Positions 44,687 to 53,298 of a stretch of DNA of 64,000 bases are shown here, one piece after another. This stretch comes from Terrimonas sp. GTDB lineage: Bacteria; Bacteroidota; Bacteroidia; Chitinophagales; Chitinophagaceae. A program made the translations under genes and the position numbers. The stretch lies in assembly GCF_003075435.1 (NCBI RefSeq), contig NZ_QCZJ01000003.1, forward strand, positions 248,001 through 312,000, given 5' to 3'. Below the pieces are notes generated by a model that had not been told where the DNA came from, made no database searches, and saw only the letters and a list, made by a program, of their open reading frames with translations. Numbering within the stretch: position 1 is the stretch's first letter; each line of letters begins with the position of its first letter.

Positions 44687-46303
44687 ATGCACATGAAAAG
44701 ACCCTTAGCAATTCTGGAGATAATCATTATAATGGCGTTTGCTATAGTTCCCCTTTTATTTACACTGCCTTACAGGGTAAATATTTTTCTTTCCTGGGAA
44801 GGAGCATACCGCATAAGTAACGGGCAAATTCCCTTTCGCGATTTTGGTATTCCTTTGGGCGGTATGTACTGGGCTGTTCCGGCCCTATTTTTTAAAATAT
44901 TTGGCAGCCAAATGATAACATTGGTAAAAGCCCAGGTATTTATCAATATTATTTCCGGTTTGGCGTTTCGTTCAATTTTAAAAACTTTGCAGGTTAATGA
45001 AGGGGTAAGGTTTGCATCTGTGCTGCTATACTGTATATCCTTTTCATTTATTAATTTTTGGCCATGGTATAATCACTCGGTAATAGTATATGCTTTTATT
45101 GCCCTCGCGTTTACCATTAAAGCAATAATGATTGAGAAAAACAGGCAAAAGCAATTATTTTCGCTTTTGGCGGCTGTATTTACATTTTTTTCTTTTTTCA
45201 CTAAGCAGGATGGTGGCGGATTGATTTTTTTGATATGCAGCATATTGCTTTTGTATAGTGTTTGGTTTGAGAAAAAATGGCAATATTTTTTATTGTATGT
45301 TGGCGGCACCGCTGTTTTCATATCTGCAGCAGTACTTTATTTTTCCCGGTACGATTTTTCTTATTGGTTTAACCATGGGCAACCCCCCCATAATGCCAGG
45401 GTTTCTGCGGGAGATATGTTAAATATCTTTTTTGGAGATTCCCAATGGTTAAAATTTTATTTTTTCATTATCCTGTTGATTGCTTTGCCGGCGCTAAAGC
45501 AGTGGAAAGATTTTATAAGAAACAAAAGAGATGTTGTTTTCCTGTTAATGACATTGGGTGTGTTATGTATGGCCGCAATTTTTCAGGTTACCAGTTATAC
45601 GCCTGATAACAGTAATATTTTCTTTCACAGTTTTGCATTTGCATTTTTCTTCAGCGCGCTCCTCACAGTTTTGCCGGTTCAGGTAAATCTATTTAAAATC
45701 AGTGCAGTGTTAAGTATTGGGGTAATGCTGTGGTGGAGCCAGTTATATTGGAACTATATGCAACGTATCTTAAGAATAAATGAATCAACCGGCGCAATGG
45801 CTACGTCCGCTACCGGGGAAAATATTGTCGATATGCATAATGCAGCAATAAAAACAGCTTCAATTGCTGTTCCCCAGGGCAATTGGGTGGGAACAAATGT
45901 GAAAACATTGCATAAAATTACCGTTCCTGAGCCAACTGCAAGAGGTATAGACAGGATGCTTAATCTTGATGTTTTCAGGAATAAGAAAGATGTAAGAGTA
46001 CTCAATATGTCTGAACTTACTTTTCTGGCTGCTGAAATACCATACAAACTTGAAACCGGAGATAAGTTTCCGCTTTGGTATCATCTTGGTGTAGGCATGT
46101 TTAACCGCGAAGCCAAAATGTTTGAGGATCGAATTGGTGAACAATATTATGACGTTGTTTTATTTGAATATATTAACACTTTAAATAATTTTTATCCTTT
46201 TAGAGTAAGGGATAGCCTCCAGTTGCATTATAACCGGGTTGATTCTTTCTTTGCGCCCAGGAATACTAATCAGGGTATTATTGAAGTGTACCTTAAAAAG
46301 TAA
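44687..46303 (+). CDS. GT-C-type integral membrane glycosyltransferase-like protein
   Basis: 538 residues with about 10-11 membrane segments in the first 360 residues and a soluble C-terminal part, as in GT39/ArnT-like enzymes that use polyprenyl-phosphate sugars. The first extracytoplasmic loop (FLSWEGAYRISNGQIPFRDF) has a single acidic residue where many GT-C enzymes have DE/ED, so activity is not certain. A start at the second ATG (44693, MKRPLAIL) is equally likely. It is divergent from the lipid-linked pentose operon, which could supply its donor. Confidence 0.75.
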   Translation: MHMKRPLAILEIIIIMAFAIVPLLFTLPYRVNIFLSWEGAYRISNGQIPFRDFGIPLGGMYWAVPALFFKIFGSQMITLVKAQVFINIISGLAFRSILKTLQVNEGVRFASVLLYCISFSFINFWPWYNHSVIVYAFIALAFTIKAIMIEKNRQKQLFSLLAAVFTFFSFFTKQDGGGLIFLICSILLLYSVWFEKKWQYFLLYVGGTAVFISAAVLYFSRYDFSYWFNHGQPPHNARVSAGDMLNIFFGDSQWLKFYFFIILLIALPALKQWKDFIRNKRDVVFLLMTLGVLCMAAIFQVTSYTPDNSNIFFHSFAFAFFFSALLTVLPVQVNLFKISAVLSIGVMLWWSQLYWNYMQRILRINESTGAMATSATGENIVDMHNAAIKTASIAVPQGNWVGTNVKTLHKITVPEPTARGIDRMLNLDVFRNKKDVRVLNMSELTFLAAEIPYKLETGDKFPLWYHLGVGMFNREAKMFEDRIGEQYYDVVLFEYINTLNNFYPFRVRDSLQLHYNRVDSFFAPRNTNQGIIEVYLKK

Positions 46304-46631
46304 AGGAATTATTATCACATAAGGCTGTTTCTTACCGGCTGGGCCGGTATTCACATTGCACTGCGTTTTTATTTGCCGTTATAACCGCTCATCATTTTTT
46401 TACGCTTGTCGCCATTCTTTTTGTAACATTTTGGTGGTGTAAAAGTTTTATCTGAGGCGGATAAAAATATTCGGGATGGTTTTTGTTGTTTTAATATGGC
46501 AAGATTGTAGAGTAAATTAATCTAGTTATCATCGTTTACCCCGCGCTTTTTCCGTTTGTGTATTTTACATTTTCTGTGCAGGTTTTTGTATTGATTTTTA
46601 AATCCGAAGTTATTCGTATAACTAATTATTT
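46304..46631. other. 328-bp intergenic region
   Basis: Contains two small hairpins: ACCGGC/GCCGGT (46334-46348) just after the GT-C gene, and TTTTATC/GATAAAA (46446-46466). No ORF, no transposon end and no RNA gene recognised. Confidence 0.4.
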
Positions 46632-47303
46632 ATGAAGAATAAGTTATTAAAAGGCGCTCATCTTTCGGAGCGCAAATGCCGGGAAATACTGCAACTTTTC
46701 TGTGATGATCTTACGGCTACACAGATAGCTGAAATAAGTGGAGTAAGCCGTGTTACTGTGAATAATTATTTTAAGTTGATCAGGAATCATATAGCGTCTC
46801 ATTGCCAAAAAGAGCATGCCGCCGGCATATCGTTTTATGAACAGCCTGACGCTGCGTCAACTTATAATGCCAATGACCATGCTTACTACGGTTTTTCAAT
46901 AAAAAATGGGAAAATATGTACACAATGGCTTAAGGAAGTTGGTGACGAAGTGCTTAAATCAGTTATAACTCCTTCATCAGGTGAGTCTGAATATAAGTTA
47001 TTGTCGTCGATGTTCGAAAATTTTGAGGCTATAGCAGATTGCAGTGCATGGAATTTACATTGGATATTGCCTGCCGGTAACAAATCCACCGGCGCTTTAT
47101 CGGAAATCAATGTTTTTTGGCAGCATACAAAGGGGCGGTTGCATAAATTCAGAGGTATGAGCAAAAACACCCTTAACCTGCACATTAAAGAATGTGAATT
47201 CAGGTATAATTACAGGGACACCGAAATATTTCCGGTGCTTATGAATATTATTAATACATCTGGCAGCGCGTATAATGTGTCCAGGGAATATGATCTTGTA
47301 TAG
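46632..47303 (+). CDS. IS1595/ISXO2 transposase-derived protein lacking the first catalytic motif
   Basis: 223 residues. The N-terminal HTH (HLSERKCREILQLFCDDLTA, then ISGVSRVTVNNYFKLIR) and C-terminal block (FWQHTKGRLHKF, LNLHIKECEFRYNYR) match IS1595-family transposases. Between them YGFSIKNGKICTQWLKE corresponds to the FG..KR.GKVY region. The D-E-S-Y-F-G motif with the first catalytic Asp is absent, and the segment before the FW motif is shortened. No terminal inverted repeats or target duplication are seen around it, and a clean terminator follows at 47412. The frame is intact, so it may be a retained, non-transposing DNA-binding protein. Confidence 0.7.
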   Translation: MKNKLLKGAHLSERKCREILQLFCDDLTATQIAEISGVSRVTVNNYFKLIRNHIASHCQKEHAAGISFYEQPDAASTYNANDHAYYGFSIKNGKICTQWLKEVGDEVLKSVITPSSGESEYKLLSSMFENFEAIADCSAWNLHWILPAGNKSTGALSEINVFWQHTKGRLHKFRGMSKNTLNLHIKECEFRYNYRDTEIFPVLMNIINTSGSAYNVSREYDLV

Positions 47304-47411
47304 GTTAACCGAATTTTAAAATACTCCGGGAATTTCATTTTTTCATTGGCTTCAACTCATTCCTGGATCATACATTTAGTTGAAGTTCAAAGTTTTCTCA
47401 TGTTTTGGTAC

Positions 47412-47438
47412 CGGGTGGTTGTCTAGCCACCCGTTTTT
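47412..47438 (+). terminator. Terminator after the transposase-derived gene
   Basis: CGGGTGG (47412-47418) pairs with CCACCCG (47427-47433), followed by TTTTT. GC-rich stem and U-tract; about 109 bp after the stop codon. Confidence 0.8.
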
Positions 47439-47489
47439 ATTAAAGTATGTTTTTCCTGGTCATTTTTAAAAAAGAAGTGCAAAAACCCC

Positions 47490-47497
47490 TATTTTTG
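47490..47497 (+). promoter_or_regulatory. Promoter -7 element of tRNA-Met
   Basis: TATTTTTG, a full TAnnTTTG match, continues CAGCCCC like the frr promoter. It is 39 bp before the tRNA. It also forms half of an inverted repeat TGCAAAAA/TTTTTGCA (47478-47499). Confidence 0.5.
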
Positions 47498-47536
47498 CAG
47501 CCCCTAAATCACAGGTATGTGGTTGGGTAATAATCC

Positions 47537-47610
47537 GGCGAGGTAGCTCAGTTGGTTAGAGCGCAGGATTCATAACCCTGAGGTGATGGGTTCAATTCCC
47601 ATCCTCGCTA
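47537..47610 (+). tRNA. tRNA-Met (anticodon CAT)
   Basis: 74 nt cloverleaf: acceptor GGCGAGG pairs with CCTCGCT (one G-U pair) plus discriminator A; D-arm GCTCAGTTGGTTAGAGC; anticodon arm CAGGA-TTCATAA-CCCTG with anticodon CAT; T-arm ATGGGTTCAATTCCCAT. CCA is not encoded. The acceptor and anticodon arms resemble elongator Met rather than the initiator (no GGG/CCC anticodon stem) or Ile-CAT. Confidence 0.93.
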
Positions 47611-47758
47611 CTGGTAAAATCCGCAAATGCAGTTCAGTATTGTGTTTGCGGTTTTTTATTTTGATTATCTAACGTGGTATATGCCTGCATGTTGAAGATT
47701 TCGCCTGTTAGTTACTCACCTTTAAGTATATTACCATTTTAATTTTAGTTATTTTATT

Positions 47759-49057
47759 ATGAAATCACAGCACCGGAGAAACTTTTTACAAAAGGCAGGA
47801 CTTTTTACTGCTTCAGCCCTTCTTTCCACCTCAGTGCCGGCGTGGTCCAGAAATTTAAGTAAAGCAATAGCTGAAGCTGGTAATATCCCACCTGAGGAAT
47901 TAGCGTCTGATGAATCATTTTGGTATTATGTGCAGCAATCATTTACATCATCACCAGCTGTAATGGATTTGAATAATGGCGGCGTATCACCTGCTCCCAA
48001 AACAGTTCAGGACGCTATGAAGCGGTATTACGATTTAAGCAATGAAGCTCCCAGCTATTATATGTGGCGGATTTTAGACCAGGGGCGTGAACCATTAAGA
48101 GCGAACCTGGCAAGGCTGGCAGGATGCAGCGCTGAAGAAATTGCAGTTAACAGGAATGCTTCCGAAGGGCTGGAAACGATTATTTTCGGATTAACCCTGA
48201 AGCCTGGTGATGAAATAGTGGCTACCCGGCAGGATTATCCCAATGTGGTAAATGCATATAAACAACGCGAAAAGCGGGATGGTATTAAAATGGTTTGGTT
48301 AAATCTTGAGCTTCCCATAGAAGATGAGGAATTTCTTGTAAAAAAATTTGTGAGCGCATTTACTTCAAAAACAAAGCTTGTTCATATAACACATATGATC
48401 AATTGGACTGGACAGGTATTACCTGTAAAAAAGATCGCTGCCGAAGCACATAAACGGGGAATTGAAGTCCTGGTTGATGGTGCGCATAGTTTTGCTCATC
48501 TTACTTTTAATATTAATGATCTTGGAGTGGATTATTTTGCTACCAGTCTGCATAAATGGTTGTATGCGCCAATAGGCAGCGGGATGCTTTATGTAAAAAA
48601 GGAGAAGATAAAGAATGTTTATCCAATGTTTGCGACAGCAGATGATCCATTGAAAGATGATATACGGAAATTTGAAACCTTAGGTACCCGGCCGTTTTAT
48701 ATTGAACAGGCAATAAGCAAAGCAATAGAATTTCATGAAATGATAGGGAGCGAACGTAAACAGCAGCGCCTGCACTATCTGAAAAATTATTGGATGGAAA
48801 AGGTAAAATCCCTGCCTGGCGTAAAATTGAGAACTTCATTTGACCCACGCTGGGCCTGTGCTATAGGCTGTATAAGTATTGAGGGAAAAGAACCTGTGGA
48901 ACTCGGTTCCTTTTTGTTTGAAAAATATAAAATACATACCAGCAGCTTTACCTGGGAAAATATAAGTGGAGTAAGAATAACTCCAAATGTTTTTACAACT
49001 ACAAAAAACCTGGATAAGCTTGTAGAGGCCATTACGGCATTCGGTCAAAAAAAATAG
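47759..49057 (+). CDS. Class V aminotransferase, Tat-exported (isopenicillin-N-epimerase-like)
   Basis: 432 residues. A Tat signal (HRRNFLQKAG) is followed by a hydrophobic stretch to about 28. The PLP fold includes NRNASEGLETIIFGL, VDGAHSFAHL and the Schiff-base Lys266 in ATSLHKWLYAPIGSG. The family covers cysteine desulfurase-like and isopenicillin-N-epimerase-like enzymes. Export of a folded PLP enzyme through Tat is expected because the cofactor is inserted in the cytoplasm. Substrate unknown; the gene stands alone after tRNA-Met. Confidence 0.88.
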   Translation: MKSQHRRNFLQKAGLFTASALLSTSVPAWSRNLSKAIAEAGNIPPEELASDESFWYYVQQSFTSSPAVMDLNNGGVSPAPKTVQDAMKRYYDLSNEAPSYYMWRILDQGREPLRANLARLAGCSAEEIAVNRNASEGLETIIFGLTLKPGDEIVATRQDYPNVVNAYKQREKRDGIKMVWLNLELPIEDEEFLVKKFVSAFTSKTKLVHITHMINWTGQVLPVKKIAAEAHKRGIEVLVDGAHSFAHLTFNINDLGVDYFATSLHKWLYAPIGSGMLYVKKEKIKNVYPMFATADDPLKDDIRKFETLGTRPFYIEQAISKAIEFHEMIGSERKQQRLHYLKNYWMEKVKSLPGVKLRTSFDPRWACAIGCISIEGKEPVELGSFLFEKYKIHTSSFTWENISGVRITPNVFTTTKNLDKLVEAITAFGQKK

Positions 49058-49156
49058 GGCTGGTACATAGCGTATACATGTTTAGTATAATATGCAAAGA
49101 TTTATAAATGCTTAATGAAACAACATGTATTAAGGCGTCGAAATTTTTGGTGTTAG

Positions 49157-49201
49157 CTGTGCTAAGTATTGGAATAAGTCAACTAATTCAGGTTAGCACA
49201 G
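49157..49201. repeat. 9-bp inverted repeat upstream of outer-membrane receptor gene
   Basis: CTGTGCTAA (49157-49165) and TTAGCACAG (49193-49201), exact complements 27 bp apart. The left arm is also part of a shorter palindrome TTAGCTGTGCTAA (49153-49165). It lies 107 bp before the receptor start. Confidence 0.5.
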
Positions 49202-49307
49202 AAGGTTTTTGTATATAACCGAAAACCTGAAAGTGCAGGACGCAGGGCTCATGATTATTCGGTACTTTTACCGGTTTAATAACAACTATCAGCTTAACTA
49301 GCACCTG

Positions 49308-51773
49308 ATGAGATATTTACTAACGATGCCTGATCATATTGCTGTATTTAAAAGAGCTATACAATATGCCTTTACCATTATTATTGTAACTGTTTGTTTT
49401 TTACAAACCTCAGCTCAAACAAAACCCGCATTTGCCATTTCCGGTAAAGTAATTGAAGCTGCACACAATACCGCGCTGGGTTTTGCAACGGTAAGCCTGT
49501 TCAAACAGGGAGACAGCATAGCAATAACTGCTGTTAATACCGCGGAAAACGGTGAGTTTTCTGTCAATGCTTCCACAGGCAGGTATTTTATAGAAATAGA
49601 TTTTATTGGTTACGACTCCTACAGATCACCGCTTATACATTTATCTGCCGATCATGCAAACCATAAGCTGGGCACTATAAAATTAACCGCTTCAACAAAA
49701 ACACTTGACGAAGTATTGGTGCGTGCTGAAAAAAGCAGTATGCAGCTTTCGCTCGATAAAAAAGTATTTAATGTTGGTAAAGATCTTGCCAACAGCGGGG
49801 GAACAGCAGCCGATATACTCAGTAATGTACCTTCTGTTGCGGTTGATGTAGATGGTAATGTAAGCTTAAGAGGAAGCAACAGTGTAAGGATTTTGATTGA
49901 TGGAAAACCTTCAGGGCTTGTAAGTATAAAAGGCGGCAGTGGTTTGCAGCAACTGCAGGGGAGTATGGTTGATCGCATTGAGATTATTACAAATCCTTCA
50001 GCAAGGTATGAGGCGGAAGGTATGGGTGGTATCATCAACATAATTTTGAAAAAAGAAAAAAGAGATGGGTTTAACGGCTCGTTTGATGTAATTGCAGGTT
50101 ATCCTGAAAACTTTGGCCTGGCAGCCAATGTTAACTATCGCCGCCGCAATCTCAATTTCTTTGTGAACTATACCGCTTCCTATCGTAACGCTCCGGGGAA
50201 AAATGATCAATACCAGGAGTTTTACCGGAACGACAGCGTGTTCATCAGTACAAAAAATATGGAGCATCACCTCAAAGGATTATATAATACTGCCCGCGCC
50301 GGGCTTGACTATTATTTTGATGATAAAAACATTTTAACCGCCGCATATACTTACCGCATCAGTAAGGGTAAAAGATTTTCTGATATTTATTATCATGATT
50401 ATCTCGGAACAATAAAAGATCCCACGGCTATCACATACCGCACACAGGATGAAACAGAAACAGAACCTAACTCCGAATACTCGTTAAATTTTAAACGTAT
50501 TTTCAAAAGAGAGGGACATGAATTGACTGCCGATATCCGTTATCTTGATAACTGGGAAAATTCTGACCAGTATTTCGGGCAGCATGTATATAAACCTGAT
50601 GGAACATCTTCCGGTATTCCATATCTGCTGCAACGTGCGTTGAATGACGAAACTGAAAAACAGTACCTCGCTCAAATAGATTACATACAACCCTTTGGCG
50701 AAAAAGGAAAATTTGAAACCGGTATACGTACCAGCTTCAGGGATATGACCAACAACTATACGGTAACCCAGCATGAAGCAGATAATAGCTGGTTCGAAGT
50801 GCCGGGACTCACCAACAATTTTGTGTATAATGAAAATATTCATGCACTATACGCCATTGTAAGCAATAAAGTTAAAAAGTTCTCTTATCAGCTTGGCGTT
50901 CGTGGGGAGCTGACAAACGTAACTACTACATTAAAGCAAACCAACCAGGTTAACCCGAGAAAGTATGCGAATTTTTTTCCCAGTGTACATCTTACTTATG
51001 ATTTGCCAAACGGGCATGCGGTGCAGTTAAGCTATAGCAGAAGGATCAGGCGCCCGCAGTATAATGATCTTAGCCCTTTTATGACGTACAGCGATAACCG
51101 AAATTATTTCAGCGGTAATCCAGACCTTAACCCTGAGTTCACACATTCCTTTGAAATAGGGCATATCAAGTATCTCAGTAAATTTTCTGTCAGCTCATCA
51201 TTGTATTACCGGAATACAAAGGGTAAAATAATGACCGTTCGCCGCGTGGATGAAAATGGCAATACCGTTTCATTGCCGGAAAACCTTGCAACAGAAAATT
51301 CGTTTGGCGCAGAATTTACCGGCTCATATTCACCGTGGAACTGGTGGAAGGTTGACGGTAGCTTTAATTTCTTCCGCGCAATAACAGACGGAAGCAATCT
51401 TGATGATGAATTTAAAAGTGATACTTATAGCTGGCTGTTCCGGCTGCTGTCCAGAACAACGGTTTGGAAGAATACAGATATTCAGTTGCGCGGTAATTAT
51501 GAAGCGCCGCAGCAAACACCGCAGGGTAAACGTAAATCACTTGCCACTTTGGATTTCGCTGTAAGCAAAGACATAATGAAGAACAAGGCAACACTAACAT
51601 TAAATATTGTAGATGTATTTAACTCACGCAGATACCGCTCCATAATTGAAGGCTCAAATTTTTATATAATTACCAATTCACAGGGGCGGATGCGCCAGGC
51701 AAATCTTACGTTCAACTACAGGCTTCGCCAGGCAAAGAAAAAGGTTAAGGAAACATTACAGGGCGAATCATAA
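49308..51773 (+). CDS. TonB-dependent-receptor-like outer-membrane beta-barrel protein
   Basis: 821 residues. A signal-like hydrophobic segment (to about 37) and a carboxypeptidase-regulatory-like domain (about 43-125, ISGKVIEAAHNTALGFATVSLF) come first. A plug domain follows (about 135-245, with VPSVAVDVDGNVSLRGS and ITNPSARYEAEGMGGIINIILKK), then an OMP_b-brl_3-type barrel ending FNYRLRQAKKK. This is the FecA/CirA-like Bacteroidota group, not SusC, and there is no SusD next to it. The ligand is unknown. A second Met at codon 7 is an alternative start. Confidence 0.88.
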   Translation: MRYLLTMPDHIAVFKRAIQYAFTIIIVTVCFLQTSAQTKPAFAISGKVIEAAHNTALGFATVSLFKQGDSIAITAVNTAENGEFSVNASTGRYFIEIDFIGYDSYRSPLIHLSADHANHKLGTIKLTASTKTLDEVLVRAEKSSMQLSLDKKVFNVGKDLANSGGTAADILSNVPSVAVDVDGNVSLRGSNSVRILIDGKPSGLVSIKGGSGLQQLQGSMVDRIEIITNPSARYEAEGMGGIINIILKKEKRDGFNGSFDVIAGYPENFGLAANVNYRRRNLNFFVNYTASYRNAPGKNDQYQEFYRNDSVFISTKNMEHHLKGLYNTARAGLDYYFDDKNILTAAYTYRISKGKRFSDIYYHDYLGTIKDPTAITYRTQDETETEPNSEYSLNFKRIFKREGHELTADIRYLDNWENSDQYFGQHVYKPDGTSSGIPYLLQRALNDETEKQYLAQIDYIQPFGEKGKFETGIRTSFRDMTNNYTVTQHEADNSWFEVPGLTNNFVYNENIHALYAIVSNKVKKFSYQLGVRGELTNVTTTLKQTNQVNPRKYANFFPSVHLTYDLPNGHAVQLSYSRRIRRPQYNDLSPFMTYSDNRNYFSGNPDLNPEFTHSFEIGHIKYLSKFSVSSSLYYRNTKGKIMTVRRVDENGNTVSLPENLATENSFGAEFTGSYSPWNWWKVDGSFNFFRAITDGSNLDDEFKSDTYSWLFRLLSRTTVWKNTDIQLRGNYEAPQQTPQGKRKSLATLDFAVSKDIMKNKATLTLNIVDVFNSRRYRSIIEGSNFYIITNSQGRMRQANLTFNYRLRQAKKKVKETLQGES

Positions 51774-51958
51774 ACCAGTGAAGTAACGCCTTAGTATAAC
51801 CGAAGATTTATTGTAACCAACTGCATAGCCCTGGTTGGGCGACATTGGCGACGCTCCGTTGATCTGCATATCATTGTGCTTCTTAACCAAGCGGAGAATA
51901 GAACACGGAATAAGCAGATATTACAAAGCTACACGGAATTTTACCGGAAAATGTGCTG

Positions 51959-51999
51959 ACAGCCCATTGCTCATAGCCGATAGCTGATGGCTGACCGCC
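51959..51999. repeat. AGCTGATAGC-type intergenic repeat
   Basis: TCATAGCCGATAGCTGATGG with flanking CAGCCC and CTGACCGCC, between the convergent receptor and DUF1080 genes. Same degenerate family as 8770-8963, 19729-19758 and 27133-27165. Confidence 0.4.
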
Positions 52000-52011
52000 A
52001 CTTCCCTTTCC

Positions 52012-52626
52012 CTACTCCAAACTTCTTATTCTCACCTGCCTGAAATATATTTCCATATCCATACCACCATGTAATTGCAACCCTATTCTGCCTGCGGTTC
52101 TGCCGGGGTCATTGGTAAGCTTTGCTGTCTCCTTTCCATTCACCCAAACGGTTATATCCCTGCCCACAGCACGTACTTTCATGGTATTCCACTGGTTGGA
52201 CTTATACCATGTTTTAACCTGTTCAGGCGTTGGTTTTACTACCCATGTTCTGCCGCCTGTTTCATATAAACCGCCGGCATCTTTTTCTGGATCAATCTCT
52301 GCCTGAAAACCATATACACCAACATCATCCTGCACTTTTTCAGCCCTGAAATAAAGTCCGCTATTGCCTTTTACGGCTTTGTATGATATCTCCACCTCAA
52401 AATCTCCGAATATACTGTCGGTTAATAGCATTCCATGTTTTTTTTCGTCAGCAGTACTGGTGCCAACAATAACCCCTTTCTCTACCTGCCAGTTGCCGCC
52501 TGGTAGTATATGCCACCCGGCTAAATCTTTACCGTTAAAAAGGTTGATCCATTTTTGCGCTGAAGCAAGGTTTACATTGATAATGCAGATGGCTGCAATT
52601 AAAAACAATCGTATATTATTTTTCAT
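52012..52626 (-). CDS. Secreted DUF1080 (3-keto-disaccharide hydrolase domain) protein
   Basis: 204 residues with a signal peptide (NNIRLFLIAAICIINVNLASA). The core shows the family signature WINLFNGKDLAGWHILPGGN near the start, GNSGLYFRAEK in the middle and TAGRIGLQLHGGMDMEIYFR at the end. DUF1080 proteins have a concanavalin-like fold, and some cleave 3-keto-glycosides produced by GMC/Gfo-type oxidoreductases. None of those partners is in the window. Probably periplasmic. Confidence 0.88.
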   Translation of the reverse strand: MKNNIRLFLIAAICIINVNLASAQKWINLFNGKDLAGWHILPGGNWQVEKGVIVGTSTADEKKHGMLLTDSIFGDFEVEISYKAVKGNSGLYFRAEKVQDDVGVYGFQAEIDPEKDAGGLYETGGRTWVVKPTPEQVKTWYKSNQWNTMKVRAVGRDITVWVNGKETAKLTNDPGRTAGRIGLQLHGGMDMEIYFRQVRIRSLE

Positions 52627-53298
52627 GAGCGGGAAGTATACACTAAATATACTTTAAAATTCATTGATCTGTATAATGGGGCGCATTTCAGGTTTTTGTT
52701 CCGGGTAAAAGTTCAATAGTTTAACAGTACTTTCAAAATATCATATTCTTTAGCTTGCGTAAGTATGTATCGTATTAATATCCAAATCTTATTATCTTAA
52801 TAATATGTTGTAGCTATCAACATCTATCTTATTACTTTATAATTTTATTTTACAAACGAGAAACTAATACCGGCACAATAAGATAATAAGGTAATGTGTA
52901 TGGGGTCTGTATTGTTATGAAGGTAATAAGATCAGCAACGCTCAATAGAATTACGCTCTGCCATTATTCACGATTTATGAGGCAATACCATATTATCAGC
53001 TTGCTGTTCATCTCCCGCTTGCGAAAGTCTGGATTGAACCTTGTATGAGCATTAAGCCCGATCCTTATTCCACTCCGTGGCGGAGTGAAAAATATCTGCC
53101 TGCACTCCAATAATATACGAAGCCTGCATACCCCGCGGGTATTATCCACTGCGGTTTGTCATGCTGAGGCACGAAGCATCTGCACTGCATTTGTTACAGT
53201 TTGCATATGCAGCAATCCGCAATATTTCCTTCAATCTCATGGTGCGATATATACATTATTCACCCGTATAGTGTATTTTTCCGCTTTAAAATGCCTGT
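52627..53298. other. 672-bp intergenic region with repeated motifs
   Basis: Divergent region between DUF1080 and GH95 genes. It contains two interleaved AT-rich inverted repeats (52788-52932), a hairpin CACTCCG/CGGAGTG (about 53070-53086), and a GTCATGCTGAGGCACGAAGC stretch (from about 53157) resembling a common dispersed Bacteroidota repeat. Small ORFs across it have no protein-like features. Confidence 0.4.
52788..52932. repeat. Interleaved inverted repeats, (A)TCTTATTA(T/C) motif x4
   Basis: CTTATTATCTTA (52788-52799) matches TAAGATAATAAG (52879-52890), 12 bp exact. ATCTTATTAC (52826-52835) matches GTAATAAGAT (52923-52932), 10 bp exact. The arms alternate left1-left2-right1-right2. Confidence 0.6.

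Noticed and set aside
44687-46303. Calling the GT-C-like protein an arabinosyltransferase
   Set aside because: The donor is only suggested by the neighbouring operon, and the usual acidic pair is not clear, so only the general fold is named.
46304-47536. Complete insertion sequence around the IS1595-like gene
   Set aside because: No terminal inverted repeats or target duplications are visible, and the transposase lacks the first catalytic motif.
47537-47610. tRNA-Met as an attachment site of an integrated island
   Set aside because: No integrase and no second copy of the tRNA 3' end was seen in the window.
49308-51773. SusC-type receptor of a polysaccharide utilisation locus
   Set aside because: The barrel is of the OMP_b-brl_3 type and there is no SusD-like gene next to it.
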